NCBI GenBank assembly: GCA_020351915.1 | Contig: CP070673.1 | Span: forward strand, 240,346-272,751 | Source of the DNA: Deltaproteobacteria bacterium | GTDB taxonomy: Bacteria > Desulfobacterota > DSM-4660 > Desulfatiglandales > B25-G16 | Direction of reading: 5' to 3' | DNA: 32,406 nt | Shown: positions 25,069-32,406 of the stretch, piece by piece | How the letters are laid out: the number at the start of each line of letters is the position of its first letter | How positions within the stretch are numbered: the first letter of the stretch is position 1 | Position numbers and translations under genes: made by a program | Notes under the pieces: model-generated | Database searches by the model: none | The model's input: only the letters and a program-made list of their open reading frames with translations | Told to the model about the DNA's origin: nothing

Positions 25069-26364
25069 TCAGATATCGGATTGATTTTCTTTAATATTTT
25101 TTACCCAGTAGATGTGTATAGGGGTTTTGACATTCTTAACCTCTCGGCGCCCAATAGATTCACAGTCGCAAGAATTCTCGACACAATGATATGTTTTCGG
25201 GCCCACGTAAAGTCGCGTCTCAGACGACACAGCGCCAATTCGTGCTGCCAAAACGGTTACGAATCCCGAAGCCGTATAGGTCCACCGTTCTCCGGTGGGA
25301 CTTTTTATTCTGGTGGAACCTACCCATGCCTTACCCGAGTTGATTCCCAAGTGCAGCTCAACCCGCCCCCAGGGATACGAGTGCTCATTATTCAGTCGTT
25401 TGTTTTCGGACACGATTTCCAGTCCGGCAGCTACGGCTTTCTGAGCATTAGTTTCCAAAGAACCACTCTTAAAGATGACCATGAACCCATCACCAGATAT
25501 CTCGTTTACTTCTCCACCGTGTCGATTTATGCATTCCAGGTATCTGGAAAAATGGGATTCCACCATATTGTTGATTAGTCTTTGGTCATAGCCTTCTGTG
25601 ATTCCGGAGAATCCCTGAATATCAATGAATAATATGCTCACATCCATAGGGGTCTTTTCAAATGCCATTTTGTCGGGGTTTTGTTCAACCAGCCGAGCAA
25701 CAGAGGAGGGAACAAATTTTGATAGGTGGCCCTTTACCTTCTCAAGGATTTCGATACGTACGGGTGTGGTCTCCAGTTCTTCTGAATAGCTCTTCAACTC
25801 CTCATAAATTATTGAGTTTTCAAGAGCGATTGCAACATACTGGGATATGGGTGCGAGCCATTCTATATCTTCATCCTCAAAATCATGCCCAGTCTTGTTG
25901 AGGGCTTCCAGAGTCCCAATGCAGTGTCCCTCACGATTAACCAGAGGCACGCAGAGAATGTTTTTAGTTCGAAAGCCTGATATCTTGTCTACGCCAGCAT
26001 AGAAACGCGGATCACTGTAGGCATCATTGATTATCAATGGAGTGTTATGTTGAAAGACCCAGCCGGCAACACCAGAGTCCGAAGGTATCCGGATCTCATT
26101 TTTTTTCATACCGGTTGCAACAAGAGACCAAAGTTCCCCGCATTTGTGGTCGTAAAGAAATACGGTACTCCTTTGGGTGCCCATGATCTGATTGGTTTGC
26201 TCCATAATCACTTCAAACAAAGCATGTAGGTTCATTTCTGAAGTGATGCACTGGCAGATAACAAAAAGCTGATTAAGCTTACGGATTCGGTGTCTTAGAA
26301 GTTTGTCCTCCCTGCGGCGACCAATGCTTCTTCTTTCAGTGTACCCAGGTTGTAACGTGCTCAT
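25069..26364 (-). CDS. GAF domain plus class III nucleotidyl cyclase
   Basis: A 431-aa protein with a basic N-terminus (ERRSIGRRRED), a GAF sensor domain (about 45-185), a short coiled linker and a class III cyclase domain (about 240-425). The two metal-binding aspartates are Asp248 (FIDIQGFS) and Asp292 (SGDGFMVIF). The usual substrate-specifying Lys is replaced by Glu288 (NEISGD), as in guanylate cyclases. The transition-state Asn is replaced by Val371 in ASGFVTVLAAR, where relatives have ASGPVTNLAAR; Arg375 is kept. The protein may therefore be weakly active or regulatory. The ATG at 26364 is preferred because GAGAAGG lies 8 nt upstream. It is cytoplasmic, with no membrane segment. The ligand of the GAF domain is unknown. 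Confidence 0.88.
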   Translation of the reverse strand: MSTLQPGYTERRSIGRRREDKLLRHRIRKLNQLFVICQCITSEMNLHALFEVIMEQTNQIMGTQRSTVFLYDHKCGELWSLVATGMKKNEIRIPSDSGVAGWVFQHNTPLIINDAYSDPRFYAGVDKISGFRTKNILCVPLVNREGHCIGTLEALNKTGHDFEDEDIEWLAPISQYVAIALENSIIYEELKSYSEELETTPVRIEILEKVKGHLSKFVPSSVARLVEQNPDKMAFEKTPMDVSILFIDIQGFSGITEGYDQRLINNMVESHFSRYLECINRHGGEVNEISGDGFMVIFKSGSLETNAQKAVAAGLEIVSENKRLNNEHSYPWGRVELHLGINSGKAWVGSTRIKSPTGERWTYTASGFVTVLAARIGAVSSETRLYVGPKTYHCVENSCDCESIGRREVKNVKTPIHIYWVKNIKENQSDI

Positions 26365-26913
26365 TATTGTTGCCTTCTCAGAATCACGAGCGCTAAGCCA
26401 CAATTAATAAAAAGCTCTTTCACACGTATCTTCGTAATGAAATCTGTACCAGATTATTCGGGGTTCTCACGAGCAAAACAAGCTCACCCACAGAGAAACA
26501 CAATGTCATTTAGAAAACGAGGACTTCCGGGTAACCGATTTATGCCTTATTATAAAGATTAGAAATAGTTAGATGGAATTATATAAAATTTAATATAAAA
26601 TGATTTAATTTGTCAAGAAATCTTATAAATTTTGTGAATTATTTTTTAGAGATTAACATAGAATATTTTTTGTTATGTATCATATGACTCAAAGAGACAC
26701 AGTCGAGGGCGTGGTGAGGGAGCAAAGGCAAAAAGGAGAAAATAAAATGAGCGCTGCACTGGAGGGGTGAGGTTGGCGGCTAATGGAGAATGTCAAGGAT
26801 CTGACATCTCGGAGAATCCAAGATCTAAATCATATGCACTTCCACTTCCAAATTCTTCGAGAACGGGCTGTCAAGTATTTGGAATCATTAGTAATCATAT
26901 CTTCACACCAGTT
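26365..26913. other. AT-rich gene-poor gap with an isolated strong ribosome-binding site
   Basis: About 550 bp, very AT-rich from 26540 to 26690, which would suit promoters on either strand. On the plus strand AAAAGGAG (26731-26738) is ideally spaced before an ATG (26747) whose frame stops after only seven codons (MSAALEG). In the same frame, past the TGA, a second ATG (26783) opens 49 codons to 26932. This could be a leader peptide, or a gene start broken by mutation. Confidence 0.35.
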
Positions 26914-26929
26914 TGGCATGATTTCTGCT
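26914..26929 (+). promoter_or_regulatory. Possible sigma-54 promoter
   Basis: TGGCATGATTTCTGCT has the defining GG-N10-GC spacing and differs from the consensus TGGCACG-N4-TTGCW at two positions. It lies about 50 bp before the ribosome-binding site of the hypothetical gene at 26979. No activator-binding site is identified. Confidence 0.3.
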
Positions 26930-26978
26930 TAAGTAATATCAACAAGCGGACTATTAGCTTGAAAGGGGGTTGGTTTTT

Positions 26979-27638
26979 GTGGCCTCTGCGAATCATAGCG
27001 TAGTATTGACCTTCAGAGGAACCATTGTGAATCTTCTGAAGTATGAATACCATAAATCTACTGACAGTTATGTCTACAACAACAATACGCCTCCCTCAGT
27101 TCCTCTCCAGTTCAGTATAGATATGCAACTGGGGACTATTTACGAGCCTGTTCCTCCATCCGAATTCTTGGTGTTAGAAGAACCATCACCGACTTATACT
27201 GAAATGAATTGGAAAGATCTTAATCTCTCTATCAGCGATGACAATGGTTCCCATTATCTCCATTATTCTGAAGCCCATACCGAGGGATATGGTACGGAAA
27301 GTTTTTGCGCACACCAAGTTGAATTCGGCAACGAGTATTCTGTCTGGTTTTTGGATAAAGCATGGGGAAATGGGAATGACAGATATGACCTAGTGTACGA
27401 TTACTTAAACAAACCAGACCTCTTTAGTTATGAGGAAAAGGCGTATACCACCTTCAATTGGAATCCTGCAACATCAGCTCCAAATCTGATTCAAATTGGT
27501 CAAGTGGCTACCGGAACACTCACGCTAATTGATATCAATAAATCTACTCAACCCATCCTCGACCCTCTTGCTGAGTCTCGGGCTGACATTGATTTAATCA
27601 ATCTTCGGGGAACCGGAAAGAGATTAGCGAAGAGATAG
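26979..27638 (+). CDS. Hypothetical protein, probably a 5'-truncated exported protein
   Basis: A frame of about 219 residues, rich in Asn, Ser, Tyr and Thr, with beta-strand-like segments (VVLTFRGTIVNL, PLQFSIDMQLGTIY, VATGTLTLIDIN). I do not recognise the family. The first residues VASANHS look like the end of a signal peptide with its cleavage site, but the frame upstream hits a TAG after only a few codons, so no complete signal peptide can be formed. The GTG at 26979 has AAAGGGGG 9 nt upstream; a TTG at 26970 abuts that site. The C-terminus lacks a sorting motif. It may be a decayed gene or a cytosolic protein. Neighbours give no clue. Confidence 0.5.
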   Translation: MASANHSVVLTFRGTIVNLLKYEYHKSTDSYVYNNNTPPSVPLQFSIDMQLGTIYEPVPPSEFLVLEEPSPTYTEMNWKDLNLSISDDNGSHYLHYSEAHTEGYGTESFCAHQVEFGNEYSVWFLDKAWGNGNDRYDLVYDYLNKPDLFSYEEKAYTTFNWNPATSAPNLIQIGQVATGTLTLIDINKSTQPILDPLAESRADIDLINLRGTGKRLAKR

Positions 27639-27779
27639 TCGCATCTCACTCACCCTCCCCCAATTCTCGCTTTCAAAATAAAGAATCTCTAATCGAGGCC
27701 TAAGATAATCTGATATTCCCATACTTTCAGTCAAGCTATTGCGGTAAAATCCCTCCCTCTTTAATTTGACTCTACAACA

Positions 27780-27915
27780 ACACTTTGTCATTCCTTCGCT
27801 TCGCTCGAGGACAGGTCTGAGGAGCGAAGCGACGAAGAATCTAGATTTTAGTTTTAGTATCTGCCGGCAGATCGTAGATTCTTCGCTCTCCCGGGCGGCG
27901 TCACTCAGAATGACT
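27780..27915. repeat. Foldback repeat of the GTCATTC...GAATGAC type
   Basis: The outer GTCATT (27787) and AATGAC (27909-27914) bracket the perfect pair CGAAGAATCTA/TAGATTCTTCG (27833-27843 with 27875-27885) plus CTTCGCTTCGCT and AGCGAAGCG. I recall similar GTCATTCTGAG-type intergenic repeats as widespread in bacterial genomes. The following stretch to 28158 has no supportable gene. Confidence 0.7.
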
Positions 27916-28158
27916 TCTCAACCAAGGTGTCGTTGCAGGGCTCAAATACTATATGAATTAGCACCCTCCGGATCTACAGGTCAGAAGATCAAGACCATTC
28001 TTCAATCGTTCCACGCCTTCTCTGTAAACCCCAATCTGGAAGAATGTTGCAAGAGCTGCCACCGGAAAGACAGAAACAATTTTGAGGCTGGTGGTTGTTT
28101 TTGGAACAAGGAAGGGATTACACTCAGGGGATTAGTAGCCCTCTGTCAAGTTCCTTCG

Positions 28159-28351
28159 AGCTGTTGCCCAAACGGAAATCCCTTTGAACGGTCATTAAAA
28201 CGTTTTTTGCCAAAAAACCCTTGGCGAAGTGGAAGATAAGCGATGTCGATTGTTTGAGCCCTAAGGGCGAGTTTTGACATCGCCTGGAGCGAGCCTTAGA
28301 TTTTTCAAAAAACGTTTTAGACCAAGCGAAAAGGGATTTCGGTAACAGCCC
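28159..28351 (-). repeat. Dispersed foldback repeat (MITE-like), copy B
   Basis: Reverse-complement copy of the unit at 18938-19134, about 193 bp, agreeing at roughly nine bases in ten by eye including the AAAACGTTTTTT arms, the GCGATGTC/GACATCGC pair and the GCCCTTAGGGC centre. Differences cluster at the ends and around 28220. No gene is inside, and no flanking duplication is obvious. Confidence 0.8.
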
Positions 28352-28439
28352 GTCTTAAAACTACTACATATTGAATAGAAATAGAAAAAGATCCCATATA
28401 TTGTTATTTTTCACTTGACAATACTCTTTATCGTATGAT

Positions 28440-28615
28440 ACCAAAGCTGTTAACTAGGAAGGCTGTGCATTATTGATAGTGCACTAGATTTGCCCATTTG
28501 ATCGTCACTGTTTTCTCTTAGAACCTCCCCGAAAGGGCGGGTCGCTCCCGTACCCGTGATCCACGGGAGGGAAGGGGGGATTGCCTGTGTCATGTGGGCA
28601 TCCCTTCCCTTTTTT
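28440..28615 (+). ncRNA. Candidate structured RNA ending in a Rho-independent terminator
   Basis: There is no open gene here, yet several stems occur in a row: GTGCA/TGCAC near 28465-28484, CCC-GAAA-GGG near 28528-28537, CTCCCGT/ACGGGAG (28545-28551 with 28563-28569), then the terminator. A TTGACA lies at 28415-28420, but a -10 at proper spacing is poor. The next gene starts 510 bp further on, so this would be a free-standing RNA and not a leader. I cannot match it to 6S, SRP or any riboswitch class. The 5' end is a guess. Confidence 0.35.
28569..28615 (+). terminator. Strong Rho-independent terminator
   Basis: GGGAAGGG (28569-28576) pairs exactly with CCCTTCCC (28602-28609), extended by GGGAT-GCC type pairing inside, and six T residues follow (28610-28615). 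No protein gene ends nearby, so it points to a transcript that is otherwise unexplained. Confidence 0.7.
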
Positions 28616-29026
28616 CTAACCCCAGTCTCGGCCCAGGTATGTAAAACTTTACCAAAATAATGAAATTTACTTTCTAGTTATGTGGAATGTTATTGCACAA
28701 TAGCCGACGGGTTTCCCTGACAGTAGCTTAAGTATTTGAAATCTAATGTAATATTTAACCTGCCGAACTTCGCATGGTTTTTGCAGCCCGTAAGTGGTGA
28801 ACAAATTGTTTTCCTACCTTTAAACCTGATTAAGGGGAATTCAAAAAAAGGGGCATCACAACCGCTCGTGTTTGTGATGTTAGCTGCCACGCGGTTTCTT
28901 GTTAAAAAGGGGCAATTCGAGACCCTTACACAACCCTGGCTCAGACCTGGCATGTCAACATGCGGTGATGGAAAGTGAGATATTCGTAAGCAGTGAAGAC
29001 AGTTGGATATCCACATCCCGTCGCGC

Positions 29027-29067
29027 CTCCCGATCCCGTCCCGGTCTCGGGACGGGGAGGGCAGGCC
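29027..29067. repeat. REP-like 41-nt palindromic repeat, copy 2
   Basis: Identical at 40 of 41 bases to 13955-13995, with the CCCGTCCCG/CGGGACGGG hairpin. It is followed by a GGCCTG-ACTTGTAG stretch resembling sequence near 13870-13885, so several modules of the earlier region recur here. It lies about 60 bp upstream of the transglycosylase gene. Confidence 0.75.
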
Positions 29068-29128
29068 CTGGCCTGACTTGTAGAGCCCAGTAACTGCCAA
29101 GTATGAGATTACCGAAATTGTTTTAGAG

Positions 29129-29872
29129 ATGAGATCAGAGAATAATAGAGTGTTGCCCAAAAGGTCATCTTTAGTGGAGTTGATCTGTTGGTTATGCGTT
29201 GTAACCATAGTTCTGTTTATCTTTGCTCCTTACCTTTACGGGAGTCGAGGGGGCACTGAGACAGTGGTTGTGAAATCGGTCTTTCCTGAAAGGCCAAGCG
29301 TTTCCAAGAGTGATGTAGTCGGAAAGATCATACTGATGCAGCCCAAACCAGAACCCGCCCTAACCAAGATGCTGTATGAATCAGCTCGGGTGAGGAGTAC
29401 ACCATCTTTGCCCGAGGAGCTTCCCGCTCCTGCGCCTGAAAGTACCCCCCGTTCCATTCGTGTCAAGAAAGAGGAAGGATTGTTCCACCCGATTATTCTT
29501 GAAGCTGCTGATCGGTATGAGGTTGATTTTGCCCTCATTAAGGCTATTATTATGGTAGAGTCCAATTACAACCCAAACGCGATCTCAAGGAGAGGCGCAA
29601 AAGGGCTTATGCAGTTAATGCCGAAGACTGCTGAGGCCTTGGGTGTAGGGGATAGCTTTAATCCGGAGCACAATATCAATGCCGGGGTCAGGTACTTCAA
29701 GAAGCTCCTGGATCAGTTTGACGGAGATGTAAAACTGGCTCTAGCGGCCTACAATGCCGGGAGCAGGAAAGTCAGAAAGTACAATGGTGTCCCGCCTTTC
29801 AAGGCCACGCGGTGCTATATAAAAAAGGTTTTTAAGTATCATCAGTACTACAAGAAACAGATGACCTGGTAA
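29129..29872 (+). CDS. Membrane-anchored lytic transglycosylase (SLT domain)
   Basis: A 247-aa protein. One transmembrane helix at about residues 15-37 (LVELICWLCVVTIVLFIFAP) follows a basic start, so it is probably an inner-membrane-anchored periplasmic enzyme. A Pro/Glu-rich linker covers 72-108. The SLT catalytic domain spans about 117-235. The catalytic Glu is Glu144 in MVESNYNPNA, followed by GAKGLMQLMPKTA (157-169) and ALAAYNAGSRKV (205-216), all canonical for MltC/Slt-type glycoside hydrolase family 23. It cleaves peptidoglycan glycan strands to give 1,6-anhydromuropeptides. The ribosome-binding site is weak. It stands alone between repeats and a convergent gene. Confidence 0.92.
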   Translation: MRSENNRVLPKRSSLVELICWLCVVTIVLFIFAPYLYGSRGGTETVVVKSVFPERPSVSKSDVVGKIILMQPKPEPALTKMLYESARVRSTPSLPEELPAPAPESTPRSIRVKKEEGLFHPIILEAADRYEVDFALIKAIIMVESNYNPNAISRRGAKGLMQLMPKTAEALGVGDSFNPEHNINAGVRYFKKLLDQFDGDVKLALAAYNAGSRKVRKYNGVPPFKATRCYIKKVFKYHQYYKKQMTW

Positions 29873-30030
29873 AAGGCAGCGCTATCCCGCCCGAGTCGAC
29901 TTGAGCTGCAATGAAATGGGAGAGGGGACCCAAACAAGGCTCAGGGCGTTAAAATCTCCTAGCATAGCCAGACTGATATGGGCAAGAAGAAATTGCTCGG
30001 ATAAGTCGGCGATGTAATCCGCAGCTGCCT

Positions 30031-30684
30031 TTAGACAATCACTCTCCTCTGTATAATTCTGACCGCTTCCTCAGCCGTATCCACCACGGTCATGATATCG
30101 AGGTCAGATTCTGATATGGCCTTCTCTTTGATCAAGGTGCCCTTGATCCAGTCAATCAGACCTTGCCAGTATCGGGAATCGATTAGAAGTACCGGGAAGG
30201 ATTTAATCCTCTTAGTCTGAATCAACGTAAGGGCCTCGAAGAGTTCATCAAGCGTTCCGAAACCCCCAGGCATAATGATGTACGCAACAGCGTATTTCAC
30301 AAACATAACCTTTCTGATAAAGAAATACTTAAAATCGAGTCGAAGGTTGGCATACTTATTTGGTTTTTGCTCTTTGGGAAGATGGATATGGAGCCCTATT
30401 GATTTGCCGCCTGCTTCGGCAGCGCCTTTATTGGCCGCTTCCATGACTCCGGGACCTCCGCCGGAAATGACATTAAACCCGTTTTCTACCAATAACCGGG
30501 CTACTGTTTGAGTGGTTTTGTAGTTAACGCTATTAGGGTGGGAGCGGGCGGACCCAAAAATGGTAACAGCCGGGTAAACCTCGGGGAGAACATCAAAGCC
30601 CTCCACGAATTCGGCAAGGATGTTGAACATCCTCCAGGTATCATCCTTGGTGAGGTCATCAACAATATATTGTCTCTCACGCAT
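30031..30684 (-). CDS. LOG-family protein (TIGR00730-type Rossmann fold)
   Basis: A 217-aa member of the family once called lysine decarboxylase-like. GGGPGVMEAANKGA at residues 75-88 and PGGFGTLDE at 139-147 are the two family motifs, with Arg124-Lys125 (FFIRKVMF) between them. Related LOG proteins hydrolyse cytokinin riboside monophosphates or other nucleotide 5'-monophosphates at the N-glycosidic bond. The N-terminal DDTWRMFNILAEFVEGF segment marks the subgroup common in proteobacteria, whose physiological substrate is uncertain. GAGGAGGG lies 9 nt before ATG. It is downstream of the MBL nuclease on the same strand, 177 bp apart. Confidence 0.92.
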   Translation of the reverse strand: MRERQYIVDDLTKDDTWRMFNILAEFVEGFDVLPEVYPAVTIFGSARSHPNSVNYKTTQTVARLLVENGFNVISGGGPGVMEAANKGAAEAGGKSIGLHIHLPKEQKPNKYANLRLDFKYFFIRKVMFVKYAVAYIIMPGGFGTLDELFEALTLIQTKRIKSFPVLLIDSRYWQGLIDWIKGTLIKEKAISESDLDIMTVVDTAEEAVRIIQRRVIV

Positions 30685-30861
30685 GATCTGTTCCCTCCTC
30701 TACTTGGTGGTTTAACTGTGCCTGGCAGATTGGCTGATTCCCCATGGCTCATGAGCTTTCAAAAACAGCAGAAATGATGATAGGTTACCAGAGTAGACCT
30801 GTCAAGGAATAGGCATGGCACTTTTGCGAGCGCTCTTTCACCCCACTTGACTGATAAACGG

Positions 30862-32406
30862 TTATTTAGACAGGATAGTTTGAAGCTCCTCCTGCACAAA
30901 CTTGAGGCGACCTAAGTCGTCCTCTTCAATTCTTCCCTGGGTTTCTTTCGCCTTTACCCGCCTCTTCAATGCCTTGAGCTCCTTCTCCAGGTCGATAACG
31001 GTATTCAGCATGGCGGTTTCGAGGCTAGGCATCCTTTCGGCTTCTCGCGGCTCCTCGTAAGCAACCTCCCTCGGTTTGAGCACGAGTCGCTCTTTCCACC
31101 TCGGAACGTGGACGGACAAACTGAATCTTTCCCTTATTGTTTTTGCCAGCGCCTCACTGGCCGCAACCTCTCCATGGACGACAAGCACACGGGGTTTACT
31201 CTCAAAATTACCGATCCATTCGAGAAGATCCTTCTGGTCAGCATGGGCAGAAAAGCCGCCGATAGTGAAGACTTTTGCCTTTACGGACACATTCTCTCGA
31301 AATATCTTCACCTGCTTAGCTCCATCAACGATCTGGCGACCGGTCGTTCCCTGTGCCTGGAAACCAACAATGACAATACTGGCACCTGGCCGCCAGAGGT
31401 TGTGCTTGAGGTGATGTTTGATCCGACCGGCTGTGCACATACCATTAGCCGCAATAATGACGGCGGACCCGGATTTTTCATTGATAGCAATTGACTCTTC
31501 TGTGCTCTCTGTGAATTGAAGATTCGGCATATTAAATGGGTCAAAGCCCTGGTCCACTATTGCCTGAGCCTCCTCATCATAGTATTTCTTGTTTTTTCGG
31601 AAGATTTTCGTTGCCCTGATGGCCAGCGGGCTGTCCAGATATACTGGTATATCGGGAAGAAGACCTTGCCGGTAGAACTCACCGAGTATGTAGACCATTT
31701 CTTGAGTCCGCTCAACGGCAAATGCGGGGATAATGACCTTTTCCCCATGTGATACACTGTAGTTGATCGCCTCCAGGAGTTCCTGCTTGCTATCCTCAAA
31801 GGGACGATGGAGCCGATTGCCGTAAGTGGATTCAATGAACAGATAATCAGCGTCAAAAACCTCATGGGGATCTCTGACTATCAACTGGTTCTTCTTACCC
31901 AGATCGCCCGAGAATACTATTTTGATAGAATCATTATTCTCTTCAACCCATAACTCCAGGATGGATGAGCCCAAAATATGTCCTGCATTTCTGAGTCTGG
32001 CCTTGATGCCTGGCTCAGGTTCGATAAGCTGGTTCCTTTCCGTGGGACGCAGGGATTTTATGCTTGCTTCCGCGTCTTCGATTGTATACAGGGGGAGTAT
32101 TTCACCTTTGCCCTGCCGTTGATTCTTGCGTGTCTGCCACTCGGCATCCATTTCCTGTATGTGGGCGGAGTCGAGGAGCATAATCTGGCAGAGTTCCGCT
32201 GTGGGGGGAGATGTGATGATTTGGCCGTGAAAACCATCCTTCACCAATTTGGGAATCCTTCCGCTGTGGTCGATGTGGGCGTGGGTCAGAAAGAGGGTTT
32301 TAATCTCCTCCGGATGAAAACCCCAATCCTGCCAGTTCCGATTCTCCATGACCTTACCGCCCTGGAAAAGGCCGCAGTCTACCAAAACCTTTTTGCCGCT
32401 GGGGCT
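30862..32406 (-). CDS. Beta-CASP MBL-fold RNA-processing nuclease, N-terminus beyond the window
   Basis: At least 514 residues; the frame stays open to the right edge, where it reads SPSGKKVLVDCGLFQGG, so only a couple of dozen N-terminal residues should be missing. The zinc motif is LTHAHIDHSGR. NAGHILGSS and FSGDLG supply further ligands. The beta-CASP region carries FIESTYGNR and PAFAVERTQEM, then ANGMCTAGR, GGFSAHADQKDLLEW and VVHGE of the RNA-specific RMMBL end. This is the family of CPSF73-like ribonucleases (COG1236). The last 60 residues form a Lys/Glu-rich coiled coil, an extra tail beyond the minimal nuclease. It probably acts in RNA maturation or turnover; the target is unknown. 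Confidence 0.93.
   Translation of the reverse strand, partial: SPSGKKVLVDCGLFQGGKVMENRNWQDWGFHPEEIKTLFLTHAHIDHSGRIPKLVKDGFHGQIITSPPTAELCQIMLLDSAHIQEMDAEWQTRKNQRQGKGEILPLYTIEDAEASIKSLRPTERNQLIEPEPGIKARLRNAGHILGSSILELWVEENNDSIKIVFSGDLGKKNQLIVRDPHEVFDADYLFIESTYGNRLHRPFEDSKQELLEAINYSVSHGEKVIIPAFAVERTQEMVYILGEFYRQGLLPDIPVYLDSPLAIRATKIFRKNKKYYDEEAQAIVDQGFDPFNMPNLQFTESTEESIAINEKSGSAVIIAANGMCTAGRIKHHLKHNLWRPGASIVIVGFQAQGTTGRQIVDGAKQVKIFRENVSVKAKVFTIGGFSAHADQKDLLEWIGNFESKPRVLVVHGEVAASEALAKTIRERFSLSVHVPRWKERLVLKPREVAYEEPREAERMPSLETAMLNTVIDLEKELKALKRRVKAKETQGRIEEDDLGRLKFVQEELQTILSK

Noticed and set aside
26783..26932. 49-codon frame following an in-frame TGA after MSAALEG, with selenocysteine readthrough considered
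   Set aside because: No selenocysteine-insertion hairpin is evident after the TGA, the second ATG lacks a ribosome-binding site, and no family is recognisable.
27766..28239. 157-codon plus-strand frame with several Cys residues
   Set aside because: Begins in one foldback repeat and ends inside another (copy B); no ribosome-binding site. The middle part might be a gene remnant but cannot be supported.
28690..29208. 172-codon minus-strand frame
   Set aside because: Runs antisense through the 41-nt repeat and into the start of the transglycosylase gene; no ribosome-binding site and no recognisable features.

Overview
The window looks like a chromosomal piece of a Desulfobacterota-type (deltaproteobacterial) fatty-acid-degrading anaerobe. 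This is inference from gene content: a three-gene beta-oxidation operon, a racemase-type CaiB/BaiF protein, a Lon-like S16 protease of the AAA_32 type, a small Arg-Arg-rich protein of a kind I associate with this group, and intergenic DNA full of foldback repeats. No rRNA or other taxonomic marker gene is present, so the assignment is not firm.

Layout. 1-2.5 kb: the tail of an unknown gene at the left edge, rsmE on the minus strand, a foldback element, two very small minus-strand genes, and tRNA-Leu(CAA) with a perfect -35/-10 promoter. 2.8-5.1 kb: an alpha-methylacyl-CoA racemase-like enzyme and an MBL-fold hydrolase. 5.3-7.7 kb: the Lon-like protease, divergent from the beta-oxidation operon. 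8.1-13.7 kb: fadN-fadA-fadE in the same gene order as Bacillus subtilis yusLKJ, preceded by a palindrome that nearly matches the Bacillus FadR operator. 13.7-14.2 kb: a compact inverted-repeat element with no gene. 14.3-18.8 kb: an acidic PopZ-like protein, valS and nadC (the last two overlap by 4 nt). 18.9-20.1 kb: a MITE-like repeat and a sirtuin. 20.1-20.8 kb: a frameshifted transglutaminase-like gene. 21.1-24.1 kb: a queuosine-salvage (DUF2419/Qng1) protein, a tRNA-guanine transglycosylase with a variant substrate loop, and a YbaK-type deacylase. 24.2-26.4 kb: a nitroreductase and a GAF-cyclase, both on the minus strand. 26.4-29.1 kb: mostly gene-poor DNA with a possibly truncated exported protein, a second copy of the MITE-like repeat and a possible structured RNA ending in a strong terminator. 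29.1-32.4 kb: a membrane-anchored lytic transglycosylase, a LOG-family protein, and a beta-CASP MBL nuclease cut by the right edge.

How the genes fit together. FadE, FadN and FadA carry out the successive steps of fatty acyl-CoA beta-oxidation. The racemase-like CaiB protein could feed 2-methyl-branched acyl-CoAs into the same route. RsmE, tRNA-Leu, ValS, Tgt, Qng1 and YbaK form a translation and RNA-modification theme. Qng1 next to a non-canonical Tgt suggests salvage of queuine rather than use of preQ1. The most notable items are the FadR-like operator, the PopZ-like protein beside valS, the Qng1-Tgt pair, the frameshifted transglutaminase-like gene and the dispersed repeat families.
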